64,000 nt of DNA, taken from Mycolicibacterium mucogenicum DSM 44124. GTDB lineage: Bacteria; Actinomycetota; Actinomycetes; Mycobacteriales; Mycobacteriaceae. Shown here piece by piece: positions 42,248-51,102 of this stretch. Where the stretch lies: contig NZ_CP062008.1 in the NCBI RefSeq assembly GCF_005670685.2, positions 3,968,001-4,032,000 of the forward strand. Reading direction: 5' to 3'. The position numbers and the translations under genes were made by a program. Under the pieces are notes generated by a model, which was not told where the DNA came from, ran no database searches, and saw nothing but the letters and a program-made list of their open reading frames with translations. Positions within the stretch are counted from its first letter, which is position 1. The number at the start of each line of letters is the position of its first letter.

Positions 42248-43102
42248 ATGACCAACCGCCAGTTGCCCCGATGGTCCGTCCCGTTCGTCTTTGTCACCGG
42301 TGCGGCGTCGCAGTACCTGGGTGCCGCGATCGGCGTGTTTCTCTTCTCGACCACCCAACCGGCCACCGTGGCGTGGCTCCGGGCCGCGGCCGGCGCGCTG
42401 GTGCTGATGGCCTGGCGCCGGCCGTGGCGAATGCCGTTGACGCGCCGCCGCGTCGCGATCGCGACCCTGTTCGGGTTGATCACCGTCAGCATGAACATCG
42501 CGTTCTACGAGGCGCTGGCCCGCATCCCGCTGGGCACCGCCGTCGCGGTGGAGTTCATCGGGCCGACGCTGGTGGCCACGCTCGGTTCACGGCGGCCGCG
42601 TGATCTTCTGGCTGCCGCCCTCGCCGCCGGCGGGGTTGTGCTGTTGGCCGGCATCGAATTCAGCTCAGAGCTCGCCGGCGTGGCATGGGCACTGGCCGCC
42701 GCCGCGCTGTGGGCCGGTTACATCATGGTCGGCAAACGGGTGGCCGACGCACACGGCGGTCTCGACACGCTCGCCCTCGGAATGTCGACCGCCGCAGCCA
42801 TTTTGGGCCCGGTGATCATCGGTCTTCAGGCCCACACGAACTCGGCGGTGTTCGTCGACCCGCGCACCTGGCTGCTCGGCCTGGGCGTCGGCCTGCTGTC
42901 GACGGCCATCCCGTACGCCCTCGACCAGGTCGTCCTCCGCCAGGTCGGACAGGCGAGGTTCGCGATCCTGCTGGCACTTTTGCCCGTGACGGCAACCCTC
43001 ATCGGGCTCACGGTGCTGCATCAGGTTCCGACGATCGGCGAGATCGCCGGCATCGGGCTGGTGGTGACCGGCCTCTTACTCGGTGCCCGCGGCGCACCGT
43101 GA
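42248..43102 (+). CDS. EamA-family (drug/metabolite) transporter
   Basis: This 284-residue membrane protein has about ten hydrophobic helices in two homologous halves, as in the EamA/RhtA group (LFSTTQPATVAWLRAAAGALVLMAWRRP; VALEFIGP-like segment VAVEFIGPTLVATLG; C-terminal half with VSTAIPYALDQVVLRQVG-type order). The RhtA branch exports threonine and homoserine; a substrate here is unknown. It is divergent from the alcohol dehydrogenase and followed after 57 bases by the quinone reductase. Confidence 0.88.
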   Translation: MTNRQLPRWSVPFVFVTGAASQYLGAAIGVFLFSTTQPATVAWLRAAAGALVLMAWRRPWRMPLTRRRVAIATLFGLITVSMNIAFYEALARIPLGTAVAVEFIGPTLVATLGSRRPRDLLAAALAAGGVVLLAGIEFSSELAGVAWALAAAALWAGYIMVGKRVADAHGGLDTLALGMSTAAAILGPVIIGLQAHTNSAVFVDPRTWLLGLGVGLLSTAIPYALDQVVLRQVGQARFAILLALLPVTATLIGLTVLHQVPTIGEIAGIGLVVTGLLLGARGAP

Positions 43103-43159
43103 AACGGACATGCGACAGTGACAGTGACCCACCGGCAACGCCTACAGGAGAAGAGCACC

Positions 43160-44131
43160 ATGCGCGCCATTCAGATCGCCCGGTTGGACGGCCCTTCGGC
43201 GGCCGAACTGAACGACATCCCCGAACCTGACGGCAGCGGCCTTGTGGTGATCGAGGTGCACGCCGCCGGCGTCGCCTTCCCCGACGCGCTGCAGTCCCGC
43301 GGTCTGTACCAGCACAAGCCGGAATTGCCGTACACCCCCGGCGCCGAGCTCGCGGGCGTGGTCCGCAGCGCACCCGAGGGCGCACACGTGGCGGCCGGCG
43401 ACCGGGTGGCGGCGTTGACCATGTTGTCCGGCGCCATGGCGGAAGTCGTTGCGCTACCGGCTGATCGGGTTTTCAAGCTGCCCGACTCGGTGTCGTTCGA
43501 GGCCGGCGCGGGACTGCTGTTCAACGATCTGACGGTGCACTGCGCGCTGCGTACCCGCGGCCGCCTGACGCCCGGCGAGACGGTGCTGGTGCACGGCGCC
43601 GCGGGCGGCATCGGCACGTCAACGCTGCGGCTGGCCCCGGCGTTCGGCGCCGCCCGCACCATCGCGGTGGTGAGCTCGCAGGACAAGGCCGAAATCGCCC
43701 GTGCCGCCGGCGCTTCCGATGTCGTGCTGGCCGACGGTTTCAAGGACGCGGTGCGCGAGCTGACCGGCGGCCGCGGCGTCGACCTGATCCTCGACCCGGT
43801 GGGCGGCGACCGGTTCACCGATTCCCTTCGGTCGCTGGCACCCGGCGGCCGGCTGCTGGTGGTGGGATTCACCGGCGGCGATATCCCGACGGTCAAGGTG
43901 AACCGGCTGCTGCTCAACAACGTCGACGCGGTGGGTGTCGGTTGGGGCGCGTGGGCCATGACGCACCCGGGTTATCTCGCCGAGCAGTGGGAAGAGCTGG
44001 AGCCGCTGCTGGCCTCCGGCGCCGTGACCCCGCCGGCGCCCGAGGTCTATCCGCTGGAGCGCGCCGCGGACGCCATCGCCTCGCTGGAAAACCGTTCCGC
44101 CAAGGGCAAAGTGGTCGTCACGTTGCGCTGA
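43160..44131 (+). CDS. Zinc-independent NADPH:quinone reductase (MDR family)
   Basis: This 323-residue protein starts at the ATG after CAGGAG. It is a medium-chain reductase without the zinc cysteines. Motifs are PYTPGAELAGVV, the quinone-reductase signature region GAGLLFNDLTVHCALRTRG, and HGAAGGIGTSTLRLA. It probably reduces quinones or enones with NADPH in the cytoplasm. It is convergent with the CocE-like gene; the two overlap by 14 bases at their 3' ends. Confidence 0.88.
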   Translation: MRAIQIARLDGPSAAELNDIPEPDGSGLVVIEVHAAGVAFPDALQSRGLYQHKPELPYTPGAELAGVVRSAPEGAHVAAGDRVAALTMLSGAMAEVVALPADRVFKLPDSVSFEAGAGLLFNDLTVHCALRTRGRLTPGETVLVHGAAGGIGTSTLRLAPAFGAARTIAVVSSQDKAEIARAAGASDVVLADGFKDAVRELTGGRGVDLILDPVGGDRFTDSLRSLAPGGRLLVVGFTGGDIPTVKVNRLLLNNVDAVGVGWGAWAMTHPGYLAEQWEELEPLLASGAVTPPAPEVYPLERAADAIASLENRSAKGKVVVTLR

Positions 44132-45731
44132 CCGGCAGCACCAGCCGGGACTGCCCGCCGTCGCCGTGCGCGACGGTGTGCACCGACGGCACCATCCGGG
44201 TTGCGGTCCCCAGCGGGTCGCCGGTGCCCAGATTGCGCGCGAACCGCGGGAAACAGCCGCCGGCGACCAACAGCCGGATCCGGTGGCCGGCTGCGAATCG
44301 GTAGGCGGTGGCGTCGAGTTCCAGGCGCAGCAGCGCCGCGGGCGCATCGGCCGCGGTGAGCCGCAGGTAGCCGTCGGTGACGTTGGTCGAATGTCCATCG
44401 GGCCCAACGTCACTGATGCGCACGAACACGTCGGCGTGCGGATTGTCGGTCCGGTGGTCCAGCTCGACGTACGGCGTTCCGATGACGTCGAGGTCGGCCG
44501 GCATAACGGGGCTGGTGAAGGTCAGCACGTCCGATCGCTCGGCGAGCGCGGTGTCGTCGATGTAGCCCGACTTACCGGAAACCAGAAGGCGCCCACCGAT
44601 ACTCGGGGTCGGGTCGGCCGGGTCATAGATGAACGTGGACGGCGCCCCGCTGTCGGGCGGCGTCTCGGCCAGCGCCGCGCCGGGGTGCAGGTGCCACACC
44701 TGTTCGGCAGCCGCCGGCGGCCACTCCTGCATGTCGAGCCAGTCACCGCCGGCAACGCAGATCCGCACGGGAGCCCCTGCGCGGCGGGAGCCGTCCAGCC
44801 ACAGCACGGATTCCTTGATGGCCTCGGTGCCACCGGATCCGTGCGTCCACGGTCCGACTGTCAGAGCCACCTCGACACCGCGGGCCCGTAGCCGCCGGTA
44901 CTGCTCGAGGGTCTGGTCGACGAACACGTCCTGCCAGCCGGTGATCAGCAGCACCGGACCCCGCAGGTTGTCGAGTGCGGCCGCCACACCGTTCTCGGCC
45001 CAGTACGGCGACGACGGATCCGGCTGTTCGAGCCACGCGTTGAACCACGGGGTCCGTCCGCCCAGCAGCTCGGCCGCGGCGGGATCGAGCGGCAGCGTCT
45101 CCAGCACCGGCTTGAGGGTGCGCGGCGTCGCCATGCCGCGGAGGATCTGACGGATCCAGCCGCCGCGGTGCTGCCACGCCACTTGATAACTCCACCCCAG
45201 GAAGTCGCCGAGCGCGAATGATCCGGTGCTCCATACCGAGTGACCGAAATCGTGCGGCGCCATCGTGATCACCGAGGTGGTCAGGTCGTCAGGTTGGTCG
45301 ACGAGGAGCGCCAGCTGGGTGAACCCCAGGTATGACGCCCCGACGGTGGCGAATTCGCCCCCGTACCAAGGCTGTTCACGCAGCCATTGGACCGTGTCGG
45401 CACCGTCGTCGACCTCGTGACGGCCGGGCTCGAACGCACCGTCGGACCCGAAGGTGCCGCGGGTGCTCTGCAGCACGACGTGGAAGCCCTGCCCCGCGTA
45501 CAGCCCAGCGAACACCCGGTTGGGCAGGCCGTCGCGGCCGTAGGGCCCCCGCATCAACAATGTGCCGGCGGGCTTACGGGTCCGCGGCGCGTAGTGATCG
45601 GCCAACAGGACGGCGCCGTCGCGCATCGGCACCGGAAGCGACCGTTCCACCTGGAAGCTCATGGCCCGTGGCAAACCCAAGCGGCGGGTCAGCGCGCGGG
45701 CACCGAGCCACGCCAGGGTGTCGCGTCGCAC
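44118..45731 (-). CDS. CocE/NonD family hydrolase (X-Pro dipeptidyl-peptidase type)
   Basis: This protein is about 537 residues from GTG 45731 (GAGGAG upstream); the frame continues upstream without a clear start. It has the alpha/beta hydrolase nucleophile in GASYLGF (G-x-S-Y-x-G), the N-terminal MRDGAVLLADHYAPR family opening, an Asp in TGWQDVFVDQTL, a His in WTHGSGG, and the C-terminal jelly-roll (PPDSGAPSTFIYDPADPTPSIGG, then RLTAADAPAALLRLELDATAY). Members cleave esters (CocE) or X-Pro peptides. No signal peptide in the chosen form. Substrate unknown. Confidence 0.87.
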   Translation of the reverse strand: MRRDTLAWLGARALTRRLGLPRAMSFQVERSLPVPMRDGAVLLADHYAPRTRKPAGTLLMRGPYGRDGLPNRVFAGLYAGQGFHVVLQSTRGTFGSDGAFEPGRHEVDDGADTVQWLREQPWYGGEFATVGASYLGFTQLALLVDQPDDLTTSVITMAPHDFGHSVWSTGSFALGDFLGWSYQVAWQHRGGWIRQILRGMATPRTLKPVLETLPLDPAAAELLGGRTPWFNAWLEQPDPSSPYWAENGVAAALDNLRGPVLLITGWQDVFVDQTLEQYRRLRARGVEVALTVGPWTHGSGGTEAIKESVLWLDGSRRAGAPVRICVAGGDWLDMQEWPPAAAEQVWHLHPGAALAETPPDSGAPSTFIYDPADPTPSIGGRLLVSGKSGYIDDTALAERSDVLTFTSPVMPADLDVIGTPYVELDHRTDNPHADVFVRISDVGPDGHSTNVTDGYLRLTAADAPAALLRLELDATAYRFAAGHRIRLLVAGGCFPRFARNLGTGDPLGTATRMVPSVHTVAHGDGGQSRLVLPVSAT

Positions 45732-45866
45732 GTCACACTCTCCTCGTCCGGTCGTGGGCCTTGGACCATTTTCCACGGCGGCACCAGATCCACAGCAATC
45801 GAGGGCCGGAACTGTGATCTGTTCGACGGAAAGGAAGTGTTGCGCGCCAACGCCTCCGACCAGCCG

Positions 45867-45921
45867 GGGATTTGTGCACGATTTTCCGCGGCAAGCGCGG
45901 AAAATCGTGCACAAAAATCCC
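45867..45921. terminator. Intergenic hairpin, copy A of a repeated element
   Basis: A left arm beginning GGGATTTGTGCACGATTT (45867-45890) pairs with the right arm (45896-45921) through a 5-base loop, with two extra A in the right arm. A second copy with the same arms lies at 47871-47923. It sits between the divergent-looking ends of the CocE-like promoter region and the FadE5-like stop. Confidence 0.75.
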
Positions 45922-47750
45922 TAGAAGGCCGAGGTCTCCAGCTCCATGACGTCGGTGTCGAGCGTCTCGATCACCTCACGCACCGCGGTCAGCAGCGGCA
46001 GCACGTTCTTGGCGAAGAACTTCGCCACCGCCACCTTGCCGGTGTAGAACGCGTGGTCGCGTTCCGTGGCGCCGTCGAGCGCCGCGTGCGCGATCTGGGC
46101 GGCCAGGATCAGCCGCCAGCCGATCACCAGGTCGCCGACCGCGAGCAGGAACCGCACCGAACCCAGGCCCACCTTGTACAGCTGCTCGGGATCGCCCTGC
46201 GCGGCCATCAGATAACCGGTCAGCGCGGCGGCCATCGCCTGGACATCGGCCAGAGCCGTTGCCAGCCGGTCGGTTTCAGCCTTGAACTCCGGCCCGGCGC
46301 TGTCGATGGTTGCCGTGATCTGGCTCGACACGTGGGCCAGCGCCGCACCCTGGTCGCGGATGATCTTGCGGAAGAAGAAGTCCAGCGACTGGATGGCCGT
46401 GGTGCCCTCGTACAGTGCGTCGATGCGGGCGTCGCGGATGTACTGCTCGATCGGGTAGTCCTGCAGGAAGCCGGAACCGCCGAGCGTCTGCAGCGATTCG
46501 GACAGCATCTCGTAGGCGCGTTCGGATCCGACGCCCTTCACGATGGGCAGCAGCAGATCGTTCACCCGGTGCGCCAGATCGGCGTCGGCACCCGAAACGA
46601 GTTGCGCGACATCAGCGTTCTGGTAGGCGGCGGTGTAGAGGTAGACCGCGCGCAGACCTTCGGCATAGGCCTTCTGCGTCATCAGACTGCGTCGCACGTC
46701 GGGGTGCTCGATGATCGCCACGCGCGGCGCGGTCTTGTCGGCCATCTGGGTGAGGTCGGCGCCCTGGATGCGCTCCTTGGCGTAGGCCAGCGCGTTGAGG
46801 TAGCCGGTGGACAGGGTACCGGCGGCCTTGACGCCCACCGTCATCCGGGCGTTCTCGATGACCTTGAACATCTGCGCGATGCCGTTGTGCACGCCACCGA
46901 CGAGGTAGCCGACGGCGGGCTTTCCGTGGGCGCCGAACGTCAGCTCACACGTGGGTGAGGACTTGATGCCCATCTTGTGTTCCAGGCCGGTGACGTACAC
47001 GCCGTTGCGCTCGCCCAGCTCGAGGGTCTCGGGGTCGAACAGGAAGTTGGGCACGAAGAACAGGCTGAGTCCCTTGGTGCCCGGACCAGCGCCTTCGGGC
47101 CGGGCGAGCACCAGATGGAAGACGTTCTCGGCGGTGTCACCGACATCGCCGCCGGAGATGAAGCGCTTGACGCCTTCGATGTGCCAGGTACCGTCGGGCT
47201 GTTCGATGGCCTTGGCCCGTCCCGCCCCGACATCGGACCCGGCGTCCGGCTCGGTCAGCACCATGGTGCCCGCCCAGCCCTTGTCCATTGCCGTCCGCGC
47301 CCAGTGCTGCTGCTCCTCGGTGCCCACCTCGGCCAGCGTGTGCGCCATCGCCGGCCCAAGGCCGTACAGGAAGGTCGCCGACGGGTTCGCGCTGATCAGC
47401 ATTTCCTGCGTCGCCCACACCAATGCCGCCGGCGCCGGCGTCCCACCGGCGCGCTCATCGAGGCCCAGGCGCCACCATTCGGCCTCCTTGACCACCCGCA
47501 CGGTCTTGGCCAGCTCCTCGGACACCGTGATGCGGTGCTCGTCGGGCAGGAACACCGGCGGGTTGCGGTCGGCTTCGACAAACGTCTCGGCGACAACGCC
47601 TTCGGCGAGCTTCGAGATCTCGTCGAGGATCGATCGCGCCGTATCGGCATCGAGGTCGCCGTAGCCACCCGCATCCAGGGCCGCACCGACCGGCAGCACT
47701 TCGAACAGATTGAATTCGATATCGCGCAGATTGGCGATGTAGTGGCTCAC
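45921..47750 (-). CDS. Acyl-CoA dehydrogenase, FadE5-like long form
   Basis: This protein of about 609 residues starts at a GTG aligned with the known FadE5 N-terminus ([17 protein letters not shown]). It reads closely along the mycobacterial FadE5 sequence: [55 protein letters not shown], and a catalytic YEGTTAIQ. FadE5 is a broad-range acyl-CoA dehydrogenase of fatty acid oxidation; this one differs at many positions and is probably a paralogue. A tandem operator lies just upstream. It is followed on the same strand, in transcription order, by nothing nearby: a hairpin closes the transcript. Confidence 0.92.
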   Translation of the reverse strand: MSHYIANLRDIEFNLFEVLPVGAALDAGGYGDLDADTARSILDEISKLAEGVVAETFVEADRNPPVFLPDEHRITVSEELAKTVRVVKEAEWWRLGLDERAGGTPAPAALVWATQEMLISANPSATFLYGLGPAMAHTLAEVGTEEQQHWARTAMDKGWAGTMVLTEPDAGSDVGAGRAKAIEQPDGTWHIEGVKRFISGGDVGDTAENVFHLVLARPEGAGPGTKGLSLFFVPNFLFDPETLELGERNGVYVTGLEHKMGIKSSPTCELTFGAHGKPAVGYLVGGVHNGIAQMFKVIENARMTVGVKAAGTLSTGYLNALAYAKERIQGADLTQMADKTAPRVAIIEHPDVRRSLMTQKAYAEGLRAVYLYTAAYQNADVAQLVSGADADLAHRVNDLLLPIVKGVGSERAYEMLSESLQTLGGSGFLQDYPIEQYIRDARIDALYEGTTAIQSLDFFFRKIIRDQGAALAHVSSQITATIDSAGPEFKAETDRLATALADVQAMAAALTGYLMAAQGDPEQLYKVGLGSVRFLLAVGDLVIGWRLILAAQIAHAALDGATERDHAFYTGKVAVAKFFAKNVLPLLTAVREVIETLDTDVMELETSAF

Positions 47751-47778
47751 ACACCAAGGATTGGCGGCGACCAGAACG

Positions 47779-47815
47779 TACGCAACCGTAGGTTGCGCCA
47801 ACCTACGGTTGCGTA
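47779..47815. promoter_or_regulatory. Tandem palindromic operator upstream of the FadE5-like gene
   Basis: TACGCAACCGTAGGTTG (47779-47795) and CAACCTACGGTTGCGTA (47799-47815) are exact reverse complements with a 3-base centre. Each arm also contains its own smaller palindrome of type CAACC-N3-GGTTG, so the element is two operators side by side. It starts 29 bases upstream of the gene and is a likely repressor site, of TetR type by size. Confidence 0.75.
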
Positions 47816-47870
47816 GCCGAAGGGTGCGAGGTCACGCCGTGCCGTGACCTGCGTCACATGCAGCCTGGCT

Positions 47871-47923
47871 GGGATTTGTGCACGATTCTTCGCGGTCGGC
47901 GCGGAAAAACGTGCACAAATCCC
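47871..47923. terminator. Intergenic hairpin, copy B of a repeated element
   Basis: GGGATTTGTGCACGATTC (start of the left arm, 47871-47894) pairs with the right arm 47900-47923 ending GTGCACAAATCCC, with a 5-base loop. It is a close copy of the hairpin at 45867-45921 and lies 8 bases from the aldehyde dehydrogenase stop, so it probably ends that transcript. Confidence 0.75.
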
Positions 47924-47931
47924 GGGGCGGA

Positions 47932-49386
47932 CTACAACTGGACGATCACGCTCTTGTTCTTCAGGTAGGCCTCGAGCCCTTCCCGGCCGAACTCCTGGCC
48001 CCAGCCGGACTGCTTGTAGCCACCGAAGGGCAGGTCGTGGTCAAAGACCAACTGGCAGTTGACCTGAACGCTGCCGGCCTGCAGACGTTTGACGATGCGG
48101 TGCGCCCGGCTGACGTTGGTGGTCCACGCGGTGGCCGCCAGGCCGTAGCTGGTGTCGTTGGCCATGGCGACGGCCTCGTCCTCGGTGTCGAACGGCAGGA
48201 TGCTGACCACCGGCCCGAAGATCTCCTGCTGGTACAGGCGCATGCCGGGGTCGACGTTGGTCAGCACCGTCGGGTGCACGAAGTAGCCCTTGCGATCCAG
48301 CCGGTACCCGCCGGCGACGATCTCGACGCCGTCGTTCTTGCCCTCGTCGATGAAGCCCAGAACCCGATTCAGCTGCTTCGCACTGATCAGCGGGCCACTC
48401 ATCACGCCCTCTTCCTCCGGCCCGCCGTACTTCATGAAATTGGCGACGTTCGCGATGCCCTCGACCACCTGGTCGTAGACTCCGCGCTGCACGAAAATCC
48501 TTGAGCCGCAGACACATCCCTGGCCGGAGTGGATGAAGATGCCCATGGCCGCCCCGAAGATGGCCTTGTCCAACTCGGCGTCGTCGAAGATCAGCACCGG
48601 TGACTTGCCACCGAGTTCCAGCATGACCTTCTTCAGGTTGCCCGCCGAGGCCTTGACGATCTCCTTGCCGACTTCGGTCGAACCCGTGAAGGCGACCTTC
48701 TCGACGTCGGGATGTGCGCTGATGGCAGCGCCCGCGGTGTGGCCGTACCCGGTGATCAGGTTGACGACGCCCTCGGGGACGCCGGCCTCGTGGATCAGCC
48801 GGTCCAGCAGCAGCGCCGAAAGCGGTGTCTCCTCAGCGGGTTTCACCAGACTGCTGCAGCCGGCGGCCAGGGCAGGCGCGACCTTGGCGCAGGCATTGAA
48901 GATGGGGCCGTTCCACGGGAAGATCAGGCCGACGACGCCGTAGGGCTCACGCAGCGTGTAGCCGTGCTGGTCGACGTAGGCATCCGAGGCGATGCCGCTG
49001 GTGCGGATGTCGTAGGCGGTGCCGTTGATCTTGGAACACCAGCCGGCGTAGTAGCGGAAGAACTCGGCGCAGGTCGGGACGACGAGCTCGGACTGCATCT
49101 TCATCATGCCGGTGTTCGCCGAGTCGATGGCCGCGAACTCGGCGGCGTGCTCGTCGATCAGGTCGGCGATGCGCCACAGGATCTTGGCGCGTTCCCGGCC
49201 GGGCAGACCGGACCAGACACCGGATTCGAAGGACGACTTGGCGCGCGCGACGGCCTCGTCGACGAACTCGGGGCCGCAATCGGTGAACTCGCCGATCTGC
49301 TCCTCGCTCACCGGATCGATGATCGGGATGAGCTCGCCCGTACCCGGGCGCTTCTGGATGTCCTCCAAGACCGACTGCAGCGTCAT
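47932..49386 (-). CDS. NAD(P)-dependent aldehyde dehydrogenase
   Basis: This 484-residue ALDH-superfamily protein has FPWNGPIFNACAKVAPALAAGCSSLVKPAEETPL, the general base Glu in MLELGGKSP, and the catalytic Cys in SGQGCVCGSR. The length and the motif FGREGLEAYLKNKSV near the C-terminus are standard. It is upstream, in the same strand and order, of the FadE5-like gene, but a hairpin and 120 bases with an operator lie between, so the two are separate units. Substrate is not determined. Confidence 0.92.
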   Translation of the reverse strand: MTLQSVLEDIQKRPGTGELIPIIDPVSEEQIGEFTDCGPEFVDEAVARAKSSFESGVWSGLPGRERAKILWRIADLIDEHAAEFAAIDSANTGMMKMQSELVVPTCAEFFRYYAGWCSKINGTAYDIRTSGIASDAYVDQHGYTLREPYGVVGLIFPWNGPIFNACAKVAPALAAGCSSLVKPAEETPLSALLLDRLIHEAGVPEGVVNLITGYGHTAGAAISAHPDVEKVAFTGSTEVGKEIVKASAGNLKKVMLELGGKSPVLIFDDAELDKAIFGAAMGIFIHSGQGCVCGSRIFVQRGVYDQVVEGIANVANFMKYGGPEEEGVMSGPLISAKQLNRVLGFIDEGKNDGVEIVAGGYRLDRKGYFVHPTVLTNVDPGMRLYQQEIFGPVVSILPFDTEDEAVAMANDTSYGLAATAWTTNVSRAHRIVKRLQAGSVQVNCQLVFDHDLPFGGYKQSGWGQEFGREGLEAYLKNKSVIVQL

Positions 49387-49500
49387 CGCGTGCCTCTCAT
49401 CGTCAGCGAGTTCGCGCCCCGGGGTGGACGCGCAACAAATGCTGTGCAGTTGCTTAGCATTGCCGTCATCGGGTCGTCAAGAGTGGCTCGCGCCGGCGGG

Positions 49501-50181
49501 ATGTCTGGAAAGATCGGGACCGTGTCTGCCGGCCACGACTACACCTCCCCTGACCTGGCACGCAGCGCCCTGGTGCTGATCGACGTGCAGAACGATTTCG
49601 TCTCGGGCCCGTCGCAGGTCGACGGCACCGCCGAACGAATGCCCGAGATGGCACGGCTGCTCGCGGCATTCCGTGCGGCGCACCGGCCGATCGTGCACAT
49701 CGTGCGGCTGTACGTCCCCGGCGGCAGCGACGCCGACCCACCGCGCCGGGCCGCCATCGAGTCCGGAAGGCAGATCGCCGCCCCGCACACCGACGGCGCC
49801 GCGGTGCCCGCGGACCTGCTGGCACACCCTCTCGACTACGACTCGCTGCTGGCCGGCGGTATCCAACAGGTGGCGCCGGGCGAGGTCGTGATGTTCAAAC
49901 CACGGTGGTCGGCGTTCTATCGCACGGCATTGGACGAGCATCTGCGCGACCTCGCGGTGAACACCGTCGTGGTGGCCGGCTGCAATCTGCCGAACTGCCC
50001 GCGCGCCACCCTGTTCGACGCCTCCGAGCGGGACTACCGCGCCGCGCTGGTCTCCGACGCCACCTCCCAGGTGACGCCCGAGCGGCTCGCCGACCTGGCT
50101 CTCATCGGCGTCGAGACACTGGCCACCGCGGACATCGAGCGGTTCTTCCAGCCCACTGCAACTCCACAGGAAGGCCAGTGA
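49501..50181 (+). CDS. Isochorismatase-family cysteine hydrolase
   Basis: This protein is about 226 residues from ATG 49501; a GTG at 49522 is possible. The triad is visible: Asp in LVLIDVQNDF, Lys in FKPRWSAF, and Cys in VVVAGCNLPNCPRATLFDA, the typical amidohydrolase pattern (nicotinamidase / N-carbamoyl amidase type). It is divergent from the aldehyde dehydrogenase gene and followed in the same direction by the TSUP permease. Substrate unknown. Confidence 0.88.
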   Translation: MSGKIGTVSAGHDYTSPDLARSALVLIDVQNDFVSGPSQVDGTAERMPEMARLLAAFRAAHRPIVHIVRLYVPGGSDADPPRRAAIESGRQIAAPHTDGAAVPADLLAHPLDYDSLLAGGIQQVAPGEVVMFKPRWSAFYRTALDEHLRDLAVNTVVVAGCNLPNCPRATLFDASERDYRAALVSDATSQVTPERLADLALIGVETLATADIERFFQPTATPQEGQ

Positions 50182-50243
50182 AGAATTCAGCGGGTGAGAC
50201 CGCACAGTAAGCCGCGCCCCTGACCGCCCTCGCGATCACCGCG

Positions 50244-50978
50244 GTGCTGCTCGCCGGCGTCGCTGCGGGGATCATCAACGCCGTGGTCGGCTCTGGCAGC
50301 CTGATCACCTTCCCCGTGCTGATGGCCGTCGGCTATCCACCGCTCGTCGCCAACATGTCCAACTCGGTGGGACTGGTGCCGGGCAACTTCACCGGCGCCT
50401 ACGGCTACCGGCACGAGCTCGGCGGCCAGGGCCCCCGCATCCTCCGCCTCGGTGCGGTTTCGCTGGCCGGGGCGATAGTCGGTGCGGTGTTGCTGCTCAA
50501 ACTGCCACCCGGCGCGTTCACCGCGGTCGTGCCGTGGCTCATCCTGCTGGCCGGCGCGCTGGTGCTGGTGCAACCTTTGTTGCGCCGCGCGCTGGATGCG
50601 CGCCGCGGTGCGCCGCGGTCCACCGACCATGCCGCGCCGCTGTTCGCGGGCGTGTTCGGGTGCGCGGTGTACGGCGGCTATTTCGGTGCGGCGCAAGGCA
50701 TCATCATGATGGCGTTGTTCGGGCTGTTCGTCTCGGAAGATCTGCAGCGCCTCAACGGCGTCAAGAACATCACTGTGGGACTGGTCAATTCGGTCGCGGC
50801 CCTCATCTTCATCGTCGTCGGCCAGGTGGCCTGGCTACCGGCGCTGCTGCTGGCCGTCGGCTCCACAGTCGGCGGCTACATCGGGGCGAGGATCGGACGC
50901 CGCCTGCCACCCAACGCCTTACGCGCCTGCATCGTCGTCGTCAGTGTCGTCGCGTTCACCGTCATGATGCTGAGGTAG
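50244..50978 (+). CDS. TSUP-family (TauE/SafE) membrane permease
   Basis: This 244-residue membrane protein has about eight hydrophobic helices. The N-terminal half contains GIINAVVGSGSLITFPVL (family pattern) and the second half GGYFGAAQGIIMMALFG with KNITVGLVNSVAALIFIVVGQV. TSUP proteins export sulfite, sulfoacetate or other organic anions. The only start codon in frame is GTG 50244; a CTG at 50220 would lengthen the first helix. It lies close behind the isochorismatase-type gene, a possible co-operon. Confidence 0.87.
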   Translation: MLLAGVAAGIINAVVGSGSLITFPVLMAVGYPPLVANMSNSVGLVPGNFTGAYGYRHELGGQGPRILRLGAVSLAGAIVGAVLLLKLPPGAFTAVVPWLILLAGALVLVQPLLRRALDARRGAPRSTDHAAPLFAGVFGCAVYGGYFGAAQGIIMMALFGLFVSEDLQRLNGVKNITVGLVNSVAALIFIVVGQVAWLPALLLAVGSTVGGYIGARIGRRLPPNALRACIVVVSVVAFTVMMLR

Positions 50979-51004
50979 CCGGCCCGCCATTGCCGAATTC
51001 GTCA

Positions 51005-51024
51005 CCGCTAACACGCAATAGCGG
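51005..51024 (+). terminator. Small hairpin after the TSUP gene
   Basis: CCGCTA (51005-51010) and TAGCGG (51019-51024) pair across 8 bases, followed by ACTTTTGG. It is short and of modest strength, placed 27 bases after the permease stop. Confidence 0.5.
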
Positions 51025-51102
51025 ACTTTTGGTATGTCACGATTCGAACGCGACGGGCCCAGCTAACGCGCGGATGGGGTGCCGGTGTGTCAGCATGGAC
51101 CG

